A DNA stretch of 64,000 nucleotides. It comes from Frigoribacterium faeni. Lineage in GTDB: Bacteria; Actinomycetota; Actinomycetes; Actinomycetales; Microbacteriaceae. Shown here piece after piece: positions 55,571 through 63,857 of this stretch. The translations under genes and the position numbers were made by a program. The stretch is taken from the NCBI RefSeq assembly GCF_007988805.1, contig NZ_BJUV01000009.1, positions 1-64,000 of the forward strand, in the 5' to 3' direction. Position 1 is the stretch's first letter, and the number at the start of each line of letters is the position of its first letter. The notes beneath the pieces were generated by a model, which did not search any database, was not told the origin of the DNA, and saw only the letters and a program-made list of their open reading frames with translations.

Positions 55571-55576
55571 ACGGTA
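55571..55576 (-). promoter_or_regulatory. Leaderless -10 box for apt
   Basis: TACCGT, 7 nt before the ATG. Confidence 0.45.
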
Positions 55577-55608
55577 GTCGCGTGGCGTCCCCTCCCCGTG
55601 CCGCACGT

Positions 55609-55647
55609 CACGATCGTGTGAACAGTCGGGCCCGATGTCGGGGGCCC
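55609..55647. promoter_or_regulatory. Palindromes upstream of the M4 protease gene
   Basis: A 10-bp palindrome CACGATCGTG (55609-55618) and a GGGCCC pair (55628-55633, 55642-55647) between apt and the protease. No clear -10 box for the protease was found. Confidence 0.3.
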
Positions 55648-55663
55648 GTGCGAGAGTGCACGC

Positions 55664-56701
55664 ATGTCGCGGTTCATCGTCCCCCCGTACCTGCTCGCCC
55701 ACCTCGCCGAGGCCGAGTCGCCCCGCCTGCACCGGGCGCCCCGCGCCGCCCGGAACGGGCTCCTCGCGATGGAGGCCGTCGACCGCAACGCGACTCCCCC
55801 GGTGACGCGGGGCGTGCTCGGGGGCGGCTCCGTGCTCGAGCGGACGGTCTTCGACGCGGAGGGCACCGAGGAGCTGCCCGGCGTGCGCGTCCGCGGCGAG
55901 GGCGAGCCCGCCACCGACGACGTCGCGGCGACGGAGGCCTACGACGCGCTGGGCGCGACCTACGCCCTCTTCGACGAGGTCTACGGCCGGTCGTCCATCG
56001 ACGGCGCCGGGCTGCCGCTCGACGCGACGGTGCACTACGGCGTGGACTACGACAACGCGTTCTGGAACGGCGAGCGCATGGTCTTCGGCGACGGCGACGG
56101 CGAGGTGTTCCAGCGATTCACCGCGTCGGTCAGCGTCATCGGCCACGAGCTGACCCACGGCGTGACGCAGTACACCGCCAACCTGACGTACCAGGGCCAG
56201 TCCGGCGCGCTGAACGAATCCGTCAGCGACGTGTTCGGCGCGCTCGTCGAGCAGCACCTGTTCTCGCAGACCGTCGAGCAGGCGACCTGGCTGATCGGCG
56301 AGGGTCTCTTCACCCCCGAGGTGCAGGGTCGGGCGCTGCGCTCGATGAGGTCCCCGGGCACGGCCTACGACGACGACGTGCTCGGCAAGGACCCGCAGCC
56401 GGGCCACATGGACGACTACGTCGAGACGGACGACGACAACGGCGGCGTGCACCTCAACTCGGGCATCCCCAACCGCGCCTTCTTCCTGGTGGCCGAGGCG
56501 CTGGGCGGCACCGCGTGGGATCGCGCCGGACGGATCTGGTACGACACGCTGACCGGCGGGTCGCTCTCGACCGAGGCGACCTTCGCTCAGTTCGCCGCTG
56601 CGACGGTCCTGGCGGCGACCGCGCGTTACGGCGCGGACTCCGACGAGGCCCGCGCGACGTCGGCCGGGTGGGCCGGCGTCGGAGTGATCCCCGCACCCTG
56701 A
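55664..56701 (+). CDS. Protealysin-like M4 metalloprotease
   Basis: Thermolysin-family zinc protease, 345 aa. Zinc ligands in HELTH (161-165) and E185 (GALNESVSD); the thermolysin-type HLNSGIPN block carrying the catalytic His is at ~265-272. There is no signal peptide. The short propeptide (~1-50) starts with a PPYLL motif, as in protealysin-like proteases, which are made in the cytosol. The paired emfourin-like gene downstream supports this subgroup. Weak ribosome site. Confidence 0.93.
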   Translation: MSRFIVPPYLLAHLAEAESPRLHRAPRAARNGLLAMEAVDRNATPPVTRGVLGGGSVLERTVFDAEGTEELPGVRVRGEGEPATDDVAATEAYDALGATYALFDEVYGRSSIDGAGLPLDATVHYGVDYDNAFWNGERMVFGDGDGEVFQRFTASVSVIGHELTHGVTQYTANLTYQGQSGALNESVSDVFGALVEQHLFSQTVEQATWLIGEGLFTPEVQGRALRSMRSPGTAYDDDVLGKDPQPGHMDDYVETDDDNGGVHLNSGIPNRAFFLVAEALGGTAWDRAGRIWYDTLTGGSLSTEATFAQFAAATVLAATARYGADSDEARATSAGWAGVGVIPAP

Positions 56702-56714
56702 CACGGGCCGGGGG

Positions 56715-56720
56715 TACCAT
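56715..56720 (+). promoter_or_regulatory. Leaderless -10 box for the emfourin-like gene
   Basis: TACCAT, 7 nt before the ATG at 56728, in the 26-nt gap after the protease stop. Confidence 0.45.
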
Positions 56721-56727
56721 CGCGCAC

Positions 56728-57027
56728 ATGAAGGTCACCGTGTCGCGCTCCGGCGGGTTCGCCGGTCTGACCCGGACGTGGTCGGTCGACGTCGATGCCG
56801 AACCCGACACCGAGTCGTGGCTCGTGCAGCTCGACGGCCTCCCCTGGGGGCAGACCCCATCGGGCGGGCAGATGGTCCAGCCCGATCGGTTCGTCTGGGT
56901 CATCACGGCCGACACCCGGCCGAGCCGGAAGGCCAAGCTGCCGGAGCAGCAGGTCACCGGCCCGTGGCGAGAGCTCGTCGATCGCGTCCGGACGACGTCC
57001 GACGCCGAGGCGCGGACATCCCCGTGA
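56728..57027 (+). CDS. Emfourin-like protealysin inhibitor
   Basis: 99-aa protein starting MKVTVSRSGGFAGLTR, with a central LDGLPWGQ and VWVITADT and a C-terminal helix. The SGGFAG start, the small size and the place directly behind a protealysin-like gene match the emfourin family (M4in of Serratia and actinobacterial relatives), which bind and block these proteases. The call rests on recall of the family pattern and on gene order. It has its own putative leaderless promoter and overlaps the next gene (GTGA). Confidence 0.75.
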   Translation: MKVTVSRSGGFAGLTRTWSVDVDAEPDTESWLVQLDGLPWGQTPSGGQMVQPDRFVWVITADTRPSRKAKLPEQQVTGPWRELVDRVRTTSDAEARTSP

Positions 57028-57656
57028 GCGACCGGTCCCGCCGGCCCGGCCGACGACGCCCGTCCGGCGAGATGATGGCGGGGGCGCTGGCCGTGGTGGT
57101 GCTCGTCGCCGGCGGAGCCGCCGTCGCCGTGGTGCAGCGCGACCGACCCGAGGTCGTCCACGGTGCAGCGACCGCGCCTCCCTGGCAACGACCGGGCGTC
57201 GACCGACTCGACGCGCGCGCCGCCGCCGCGGGTCTCGAGAACGTCTGGGGGCGCGACCTCGCGATGCACGTGCACACGCACCTCTCCATCACCGTCGACG
57301 GCGAGCCCGTCGTCGTGCCCGGCGACATCGGGCACGACGCCGACGCGAGCTTCGCCGCCGAGATCCACACGCACGACACGACCGGCATCGTGCACGTCGA
57401 GTCCCCCACGCGTCAGCGGTTCGTGCTCGGACAGCTCTTCACCGAGTGGGACGTCGCCCTCGACGCCACGAGCATCGGCTCGCTCGGCGCCGACGACGGC
57501 TACCGACTGCACGCCTTCGTCGGCGGAGGCGAGTACGAGGGCGACCCCGCAGGCATCCCGCTCGGCGACTTCGAACGCATCGACCTCGTGCTCGCCCCGA
57601 GCGACGAGACCGTCACCGCCCCGGCGGCGTACGTCTGGCCCGACGAGTACCGCTGA
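57024..57656 (+). CDS. Membrane-anchored His-rich protein coupled to the emfourin-like gene
   Basis: 210 aa, family not recognised. A basic N-terminus, one membrane helix (~17-38), then an extracellular domain (~50-210) with two His clusters: MHVHTHLSITVDG (~80) and IHTHDTTGIVHVES (~113), followed by FVLGQLFTEWDV. The HxHxH and HTHD patterns suggest metal binding. The GTG overlaps the inhibitor stop by GTGA, so the two are co-translated. Whether it takes part in protease control is unknown. Confidence 0.75.
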   Translation: MSDRSRRPGRRRPSGEMMAGALAVVVLVAGGAAVAVVQRDRPEVVHGAATAPPWQRPGVDRLDARAAAAGLENVWGRDLAMHVHTHLSITVDGEPVVVPGDIGHDADASFAAEIHTHDTTGIVHVESPTRQRFVLGQLFTEWDVALDATSIGSLGADDGYRLHAFVGGGEYEGDPAGIPLGDFERIDLVLAPSDETVTAPAAYVWPDEYR

Positions 57657-57671
57657 CCGGGGCCGACGAGG

Positions 57672-58700
57672 CTACGGCTCGACCGGCCACCGGACGGGGA
57701 CGTCGAGCCGGAGCGACGAGCGCTCGGCGTCGCCCCCCGAGGCGATCGCCTCGATCAGACGTTCGGCGGCGACGCGACCGAGGTGCTCGCCGTCGACGTC
57801 GATCGCCGGCACTCCGACGAGCCCCAGGGCGTCGACGACCATCCGCTCCGAGCTGACCGTGAGCGACCGGCCCCGGTGCTCGTCGCCCCGCAGCACGTAC
57901 ATCAGCCCCAGACCGATGGCCGTCGCGTACGGCACGACGGCCGTCGCCCCCGACGCCAGGACGTCGGCGCTGGCCCGGACGCCCGCCTCGAAGGTCGACG
58001 GATACGGCCCCAGCACGGTGAGCTCCGCGAGCCCGCCGGCCGCCGCGACGACGGCCGCGGTGCGCTGACGGTTCTGCCACGACCCGTCGGGGCCGCCGAG
58101 GTAGGCGATGCGCTCGTGCCCCTGTTCGACGAAGCGCGAGACGAGCGCCCCGAAGGCGGTCGCCGTGTCGGCCACCACCGAGGAGGCGCCGGTCACCTCC
58201 CGGTCGACGAGCACGGTGGGCTTGTGGCCGATCGCGAGGCGGACGACGTCGTCCGCGCCCCGGGGGGCGACCACGATGAATCCGTCGACCTGATGCGACA
58301 GCCTCTCGAAGGCCACGAGCTCGCCGACCTCGGCGAGGGGGTGCACGGCGACGGTGAGCTGCAGGTCGGCTCGACCGGCCGCAGCCTGGGCGCCCGCGAT
58401 GATCGGCGTGAAGAAGGCGTTGTCGAGGGTGGGGACGACGACGGCCACGACTCCCGAGCGGCCGCGGGCCAGCTGGCGGGCTGCCCGATTGGGCACGAAG
58501 CCGAGCTTCCGGGCCGCGGCGAGGACCCGTGCCGCCGTGTCGGGCGAGACGAGCTCGGGCCGGCTGAGCACACGGGACGCGGTCGCCTTCGACACGCCGG
58601 CCAGGATCGCGACGTCGGCGAGCGTCGCCAGTCGTCCGGCGGCCGTCACGGTCGGCCCTCGATCGGTGCGATCGCGCACCCGCCGCACCCTGTCGTGCAC
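57672..58700 (-). CDS. LacI-family regulator
   Basis: 342 aa. Helix-turn-helix ATLADVAILAGVSKATASRVLS with the hinge region PNRAARQLARGRS, then a periplasmic-binding-protein-like effector domain (VVVPTLDNAFFTPIIAGAQ...). GTG at 58700 is used; a GTG 17 codons in (58649) would fit the usual LacI start better. Divergent from the importer/deaminase operon, whose promoter holds LacI-type dyads. Confidence 0.92.
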   Translation of the reverse strand: MHDRVRRVRDRTDRGPTVTAAGRLATLADVAILAGVSKATASRVLSRPELVSPDTAARVLAAARKLGFVPNRAARQLARGRSGVVAVVVPTLDNAFFTPIIAGAQAAAGRADLQLTVAVHPLAEVGELVAFERLSHQVDGFIVVAPRGADDVVRLAIGHKPTVLVDREVTGASSVVADTATAFGALVSRFVEQGHERIAYLGGPDGSWQNRQRTAAVVAAAGGLAELTVLGPYPSTFEAGVRASADVLASGATAVVPYATAIGLGLMYVLRGDEHRGRSLTVSSERMVVDALGLVGVPAIDVDGEHLGRVAAERLIEAIASGGDAERSSLRLDVPVRWPVEP

Positions 58701-58733
58701 CCCGTCGTCATGGGCCCCAGCCTAGGCCGTGGA

Positions 58734-58837
58734 TGCAACCGGTCCCACGGTGGACCCGACGGCTTGTAACAAGCTGTTTACACGGACGGACCGGTTCAAG
58801 GCCTGACTGCCCCATAGGCTCGATGTAACCGGTTTCA
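58734..58837. promoter_or_regulatory. LacI-type operators in the divergent promoter region
   Basis: TGTAACCGGTTTCA (58824-58837) is a near-perfect 14-bp palindrome centred on CCGG. TGCAACCGGTCCCA (58734-58747) and ACGGACCGGTTCAA (58786-58799) share the core. A different 18-bp imperfect dyad lies at 58765-58782, and TAGGCT (58815-58820) is a possible -10 box for the operon. Confidence 0.65.
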
Positions 58838-58889
58838 CCCGACGTGGGATCGGCGAGCCATCTCGAGTCCGCCCCGATCGGAGGAACCC

Positions 58890-59714
58890 GTGACGTCCCG
58901 CAAACCCGCGCTGCTCCTGCTGCTGCCGGGCCTCGCCTTCCTGCTGATCGGGTTCGCGGTGCCCTCGCTCGCGATGCTGTTCGCGCCTCCCGGGGTCACC
59001 GCCGGCGAGATCGTCGGACGCCTCGGCAGCATGCTGACCGACCCGTACGACCTCCGCATCATCGGTCGGACCGTCGGTCTCGGCCTGATCGTGACCGGCA
59101 TCTGCGTCGCCCTCGGGTTCCCGATCGCCTACCTGCTCGCCCGCTCGACCTCGCGCTGGTCGGGCGTCCTGCTCGCGCTCGCGATCTTCCCCCTGCTGCT
59201 CAGCAACGTCGTCCGGACCTTCGGCTGGCTCGTGCTGCTCGGCAAGAACGGCGCGATCGGCCAGGTGCTCACCGTCCTCGGCCTGGTCGACGAGGCCCCG
59301 CAGCTGCTCTACACCGAGCTCGCCATCGTGCTGGGTCTGACCCAGCTGTTCCTGCCGCTCGCGATCATCTCGTGCTACTCGGCGGTCGCCCAGGTCGACC
59401 CCGGGCTCGACGACGCCGCCCGGGGACTCGGCGCCAGTCGAACCCGCACGTTCTGGAGCATCGTCGTGCCCCTGTCGCTGCCCGGCGTCGTCGTCGCCGC
59501 GACCCTCGTCTTCGCCGGCTCGGTCACCGCCTACACGACGCCCTACCTGCTCGGCGGCTCGGGGCAGCGCATGCTCGCCACCCAGCTGTTCTCGTACTCG
59601 AGCGTCACCATCGACTGGGCCGGGGCCTCGGCCACCGCGCTGATCATGACGGTGCTCGTCTTCGTCGTCTCGGGGCTGTCGTCGCTCGTCGCCCGGAAGG
59701 GAGCCACCTCGTGA
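58890..59714 (+). CDS. PotB-like ABC permease
   Basis: 274 aa, about six membrane helices. EAA-type loop DDAARGLGASRTRTFWSIVVPLSLPG. GTG start with GGAGG upstream. First gene of a five-gene operon (permease, permease, ATPase, binding protein, deaminase) of the spermidine/putrescine/iron class. The real substrate is probably different, given the deaminase. Confidence 0.9.
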   Translation: MTSRKPALLLLLPGLAFLLIGFAVPSLAMLFAPPGVTAGEIVGRLGSMLTDPYDLRIIGRTVGLGLIVTGICVALGFPIAYLLARSTSRWSGVLLALAIFPLLLSNVVRTFGWLVLLGKNGAIGQVLTVLGLVDEAPQLLYTELAIVLGLTQLFLPLAIISCYSAVAQVDPGLDDAARGLGASRTRTFWSIVVPLSLPGVVVAATLVFAGSVTAYTTPYLLGGSGQRMLATQLFSYSSVTIDWAGASATALIMTVLVFVVSGLSSLVARKGATS

Positions 59715-60508
59715 AGACCCGCCGTCCGGTCGCCGGCACGCTCGCCGTCGCCGGCTACGTCGTCATGATCGTCCCGATCCTCTTCGTGGTCGCCACCGCG
59801 TTCACCAGCGAGAGCACCCTGCGGTTCCCGCCCCGAGGGTTCTCGCTCCGCTGGTTCGAGGCCGCGCTCGGCTACGACCCGTTCCTCTCGGCGCTGCTGT
59901 CGAGCCTGCAGCTGGCCCTCGCCGCCACGGTGCTCGCCCTGGCGGTGGGCATCCCCGCCACGCTGGCCATCCACCGCGGCCGCCTCCCCGGCAAGGGTCT
60001 GGTCGAGGGGCTCTTCCTCTCGCCGCTGATCGTGCCCGAGCTGGTCGTCGGCCTCGCGCTGTACCAGCAGCTGGTAATCGGGTTCCGGCTCGACAACTTC
60101 CCCGTGCTGCTGATCGGCCACACCGTGCTGATGCTGCCGTACGCGGTCAGGGTGACCGGCGCCTCCCTGGCTCTCGCCGACCCGGCGCTCGAAGAGGCGG
60201 CCAGGGGCCTCGGCGCGTCACCGCTGCGGGCCTTCTTCACGGTGACCCTGCCCCTGCTGCGCCCCGGCATCTTCTCGGCCGCGCTGCTGAGCTTCGTCAC
60301 CTCGTTCAACAACGTGCCCCTGTCGCTGCTGCTGCAGAGCCGCGACTTCCGCACCCTGCCCGTCACGATGCTCGACTACGTGCAGCAGAGCTACGACCCC
60401 ATGGTCGCCGCGATGGCCACCCTCATCCTCGCGGGCACCGTCGTCATCGCCGTCATCGCCGAACGCACCGTCGGCTTCGCCAAGATCTTCGGAGGCATCA
60501 ACAGATGA
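59711..60508 (+). CDS. PotC-like ABC permease
   Basis: 265 aa. Six helices and the EAA loop EEAARGLGASPLRAFFTVTLPLLRPG. The GTG overlaps the stop of the first permease (GTGA), and its own stop overlaps the ATPase start (ATGA). Partner of the PotB-like permease. Confidence 0.9.
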   Translation: MKTRRPVAGTLAVAGYVVMIVPILFVVATAFTSESTLRFPPRGFSLRWFEAALGYDPFLSALLSSLQLALAATVLALAVGIPATLAIHRGRLPGKGLVEGLFLSPLIVPELVVGLALYQQLVIGFRLDNFPVLLIGHTVLMLPYAVRVTGASLALADPALEEAARGLGASPLRAFFTVTLPLLRPGIFSAALLSFVTSFNNVPLSLLLQSRDFRTLPVTMLDYVQQSYDPMVAAMATLILAGTVVIAVIAERTVGFAKIFGGINR

Positions 60509-61515
60509 GCACCGCAGCAGAATTCGTCGCCGTGAGCCAGGTCTTCGGCGACTTCACCGCCGTCGACTCGATCGACCTCGCCATCGCCGAGGGCAAGCTC
60601 ACCACGCTGCTCGGTCCGAGCGGCTGCGGGAAGACCACCAGCCTGCGCATGCTCGCCGGCTACGCGGCGCCGACCTCGGGCACGATCCGCATCGCCGGCG
60701 TCGACAGCACCCGCACCCCGCCCGAGAAGCGCGATCTCGGCATGGTGTTCCAGTCGTACGCGCTGTTCCCCCACCTGAGCGTCGCCGACAACGTCGGCTA
60801 CGGCCTGAAGCTGCGCGGCGTCGACACCACCGAGCGCCGTCGCCGGGTGATGGAGACCCTCGATCTGGTCGGTCTCGCGCACCTCGCCGCCAGCAAGCCG
60901 AAGAAGCTCTCGGGCGGACAGCAGCAGCGCGTCGCCCTCGCCCGCGCGATCGCCATCCGGCCCAAGCTGCTGCTGCTCGACGAGCCCCTCTCGAACCTCG
61001 ACGCCCGGCTGCGGGTGCAGATGCGCGCCGAGATCCGCCGCATCCAGGGCGAGACCGGGCTCACCGTCGTGCTCGTCACCCACGATCAGGACGAGGCGCT
61101 CGAGATGAGCGACGACATGGTGCTGATGCGCGCCGGACGCATCATGCAGCAGGGCGCGCCCCAGCAGGTCTTCCCGAACCCGGCGAACCGCTTCGTGGCC
61201 GACTTCCTCGGCTACGAGAACTTCGTCACGGCCGCCGACGGCACCCTCCTCGCCGTCCGCCCCGAGCACCTCACGGCCACGGCCGACGTGACCCCGGGAG
61301 GCGCGGCGCACGACGGCCTGCAGCTCACGGGCCGCGTCACCGACGTCGCGTACCGCGGGGTCGACCTGCTCGTCACCGTCCAGGCCACCGACGCCAGCGG
61401 CGCCGACGTGCGGCTGCTGTCGGACGTCCGCAGCACCGGCGCCGAGTCGGTCGCGATCGGCGACCGGGTGACCGTGAGCGCGCCCGCCGGGCGGCTCGTC
61501 GCCCTCGCCGACTGA
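60505..61515 (+). CDS. PotA-like ABC ATPase
   Basis: 336 aa. Walker A GPSGCGKT (37-44), VFQSYALFPHLSV, signature [14 protein letters not shown], Walker B LLLLDEPLSNLDA, then a TOBE-like regulatory domain (~240-336) with LLAVRPEHL. The length with a C-terminal domain is typical of the polyamine/iron class. Confidence 0.93.
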   Translation: MSTAAEFVAVSQVFGDFTAVDSIDLAIAEGKLTTLLGPSGCGKTTSLRMLAGYAAPTSGTIRIAGVDSTRTPPEKRDLGMVFQSYALFPHLSVADNVGYGLKLRGVDTTERRRRVMETLDLVGLAHLAASKPKKLSGGQQQRVALARAIAIRPKLLLLDEPLSNLDARLRVQMRAEIRRIQGETGLTVVLVTHDQDEALEMSDDMVLMRAGRIMQQGAPQQVFPNPANRFVADFLGYENFVTAADGTLLAVRPEHLTATADVTPGGAAHDGLQLTGRVTDVAYRGVDLLVTVQATDASGADVRLLSDVRSTGAESVAIGDRVTVSAPAGRLVALAD

Positions 61516-61578
61516 GCGCCCCCGGCTGCGGCCGACACCGCACCTCCTCCGTCTCCCCTCCCTCGTTCCACACCGCCC

Positions 61579-61593
61579 GGCCTCGACGAGGCC
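61579..61593 (+). other. Small hairpin between ATPase and binding-protein genes
   Basis: 6-bp stem, 3-nt loop, ~20 nt before the binding-protein ATG in the 97-nt gap; a possible RNA processing or stability site. Confidence 0.3.
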
Positions 61594-61612
61594 GCCCCGA
61601 AAGGACACGACC

Positions 61613-62680
61613 ATGACCACCACCATCCGCACCCGCCTGGCGCTCGTCGCCGGGGTCGCCGTGACCACCCTCGTGCTGGCCGGCTGCTCGTCGAGCGGCG
61701 ACGAGCCCGACGCGAACACGATCACCGTGAGCACCTTCCCGTTCGGGGTCGAGGAGTTCCAGGAGGCGGTCATCGACCCGTTCACGGCCGAGACCGGCAT
61801 CGAGGTCGTCGTCGACACCGGTTCGAACTCGGACCGCCTGTCGCAGCTGCAGCTCGCCGGCGGGGACCCCGAAGTCGACGTCATGCTGATCTCCGACTAC
61901 TACGCCGCCCTCGGCCAGGAGGACGACCTGTTCCAGCAGGTCGACGCCGCCGCCGTGCCCTCGCTGGAGGACATCGCCGACTTCGCCACGGAGGACGCCT
62001 ACGTCGGACCGGCCTACAGCTACCAGCTGAACGGCACCATGTACTCGACGGACGAGCTCACGGCCGACGAGGCCGCGCAGTGGAGTCTCTACGGCGAGTC
62101 GAGCGTGGCGGGGAAGGTGGCCCTGCCCGACATCGCGGTGACCGCGGGCCAGCTGATGGTCTCGGGCGTGGCCGACGAGTACGGCGACGGGCCCTACGAC
62201 ATCGACGCCGCCCTCGAGCAGCTCGGCGAGTGGTCGCCGGGGGTGCTGCAGTTCTACAGCTCGTCGACCGAGGTGACCAACCTGCTGACCCAGGGCGAGA
62301 TCGTCGCCGCCGACTCGCTCAGCGGATTCGCGACCGACCTCGTCGCGTCGGGCGAGCCGATCGCCTGGACCGCCCCCGAGACCGGGCGCTACATGGCCAC
62401 CAACCGGGCGATGATCCCCACGGGCGCGGCCAACGTCGACGGCGCGAACCGCTTCATCGACTACCTGCTGTCGGAGGAGGCTCAGACCGCGTCGGCCGAG
62501 ATCGTCGGCGACCTGCCGGTGAACCCCTCGGCGACCGTCCCCGACACGATCGAGGCCGTCGTCGGCGACATCGCGGCCGACCCCGTGGCCGCGGGCTACG
62601 CCACGCTCGACCCAACCGAGCTCGTCCCGACGCGCTCGGAGTGGGTCGACCGCTTCGCCCGCGAGGTGACGTCGCGCTGA
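61613..62680 (+). CDS. ABC solute-binding lipoprotein (PotD/Fe type)
   Basis: 355 aa. Lipobox LAGC with Cys25, then the family 1/PotD-like fold: TVSTFPFGVEEFQEAVIDPF at the N-terminus and DYLLSEEAQTASAEIVGDLPVN near the C-terminus. An AAAGGA site lies upstream. The substrate is not set by sequence; the deaminase that follows points to a nucleoside or purine-like compound. Confidence 0.9.
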   Translation: MTTTIRTRLALVAGVAVTTLVLAGCSSSGDEPDANTITVSTFPFGVEEFQEAVIDPFTAETGIEVVVDTGSNSDRLSQLQLAGGDPEVDVMLISDYYAALGQEDDLFQQVDAAAVPSLEDIADFATEDAYVGPAYSYQLNGTMYSTDELTADEAAQWSLYGESSVAGKVALPDIAVTAGQLMVSGVADEYGDGPYDIDAALEQLGEWSPGVLQFYSSSTEVTNLLTQGEIVAADSLSGFATDLVASGEPIAWTAPETGRYMATNRAMIPTGAANVDGANRFIDYLLSEEAQTASAEIVGDLPVNPSATVPDTIEAVVGDIAADPVAAGYATLDPTELVPTRSEWVDRFAREVTSR

Positions 62681-63798
62681 TGAGCACCCCCCTGCCCGGC
62701 GCCTACCTCGACCGCATGCCCAAGGTCGACCTGCACTGCCACCTGATCGGCACCGTCCGGGCGAGCACCTTCGCCGAGCTCGCCCGTCGGGAGGGCCTCG
62801 TGCTGCCCGACGAGCCCGAACGGATCTTCGCCGACATCAACTCGCTGCCGCCCGACCCGGCGCTCTACCGCGACACGCGCATCCCCGTGCCCCAGGGACG
62901 CAGCGCCGACGAGCCCGACGTGTCGTACTCGCTGTTCCAGGCGTCGAACTGGGTCGTCGACGTGCTGCGCGACGCCGACGACCTCACCCGCATCGTCTAC
63001 GAGGCCTTCGAGGACGCCCACCGCACCAGCGCCACCCGGCACCTCGAGCTCTTCTTCGACGCCGTGCCGCCGCACCTCGCCTCCCTCGGCTACGCCGGAT
63101 CGGTCGAGGCCTACGCCGAGGGCATCCGGCTCGCGGAGCGCGACTTCGGCATGACCGGTCTGATGATCCAGGGCATCGACCGCAGCAGGAGCGGCGAGCA
63201 CGCCCTCGAGCTGGTCCGCCAGGTGGTCGACAACCAGCACGAGTACGTCGCGGGAATCGGCCTCGACAACCTCGAGACCTCGGGCCCGCCCGAGCGGTTC
63301 GTCGACGCGTACCGGCTCGCGGGCGAGGCGGGGCTGGGGCGCACCGCCCACTCGTCCGAGCACTCCCCCACCGCCGTCAACACGATCACGTGCGTCGACC
63401 AGCTCGGCTGCGACCGGATCGATCACGGGTACTACGTGCTCGAGGACGACGACGTCGTCGCGCGCATGCGCGACGAGCAGGTGACCTTCACGGTCGTCTC
63501 CACCACCTCGCGGCGCTCGTGGCGTCCGTGGCGACGCGCCTCGATCGAGGCCATGCTCGACGCCGGCCTGCGCGTCGTCCCCGCCTCGGACGACCCGGGG
63601 ATGTTCCCCACCACGCTGGCCGACGAGTACCGCATCGTCCACGAGCAGATCGGCGCGAGCCCGGAGCAGGTGCGCGCCATGGCCTACGCGGGCGTCGACG
63701 CCTGCTGGCTGCCGGGGGACGAGAAGGAGGCGCTCCGGGCGCGGTTCGACCGCGAGCTGGCCGCGCTCGACCACGAGTTCGGCGTCTCCGGCCGCTGA
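62680..63798 (+). CDS. Adenosine-deaminase-family amidohydrolase
   Basis: 372 aa. Metal-binding HxH at H19/H21 (DLHCHL), a third His in TAHSSEHSP where classical adenosine deaminases have HAGE, DHGYYV, and the last metal Asp in SDDPGMF. The ADA fold is clear, but the changed HAGE motif makes the exact substrate (adenosine, adenine, or another aminopurine or nucleoside) uncertain. The ATG overlaps the binding-protein stop (TGATG), so it is part of the import operon. Confidence 0.85.
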   Translation: MSTPLPGAYLDRMPKVDLHCHLIGTVRASTFAELARREGLVLPDEPERIFADINSLPPDPALYRDTRIPVPQGRSADEPDVSYSLFQASNWVVDVLRDADDLTRIVYEAFEDAHRTSATRHLELFFDAVPPHLASLGYAGSVEAYAEGIRLAERDFGMTGLMIQGIDRSRSGEHALELVRQVVDNQHEYVAGIGLDNLETSGPPERFVDAYRLAGEAGLGRTAHSSEHSPTAVNTITCVDQLGCDRIDHGYYVLEDDDVVARMRDEQVTFTVVSTTSRRSWRPWRRASIEAMLDAGLRVVPASDDPGMFPTTLADEYRIVHEQIGASPEQVRAMAYAGVDACWLPGDEKEALRARFDRELAALDHEFGVSGR

Positions 63799-63857
63799 CC
63801 TGCGGCCGGCCGCCCGTGGCGGACCGGCGACGAGCGGACAGCCCTCCCGGGGAGGCG

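Noticed and set aside
53434-57027. A plus-strand frame of nearly 1200 codons
   Set aside because: Only its last 99 codons (the emfourin-like protein) read as a natural protein; the rest is antisense to or out of frame with rpsO, VanZ, apt, the M50-like gene and the M4 protease.
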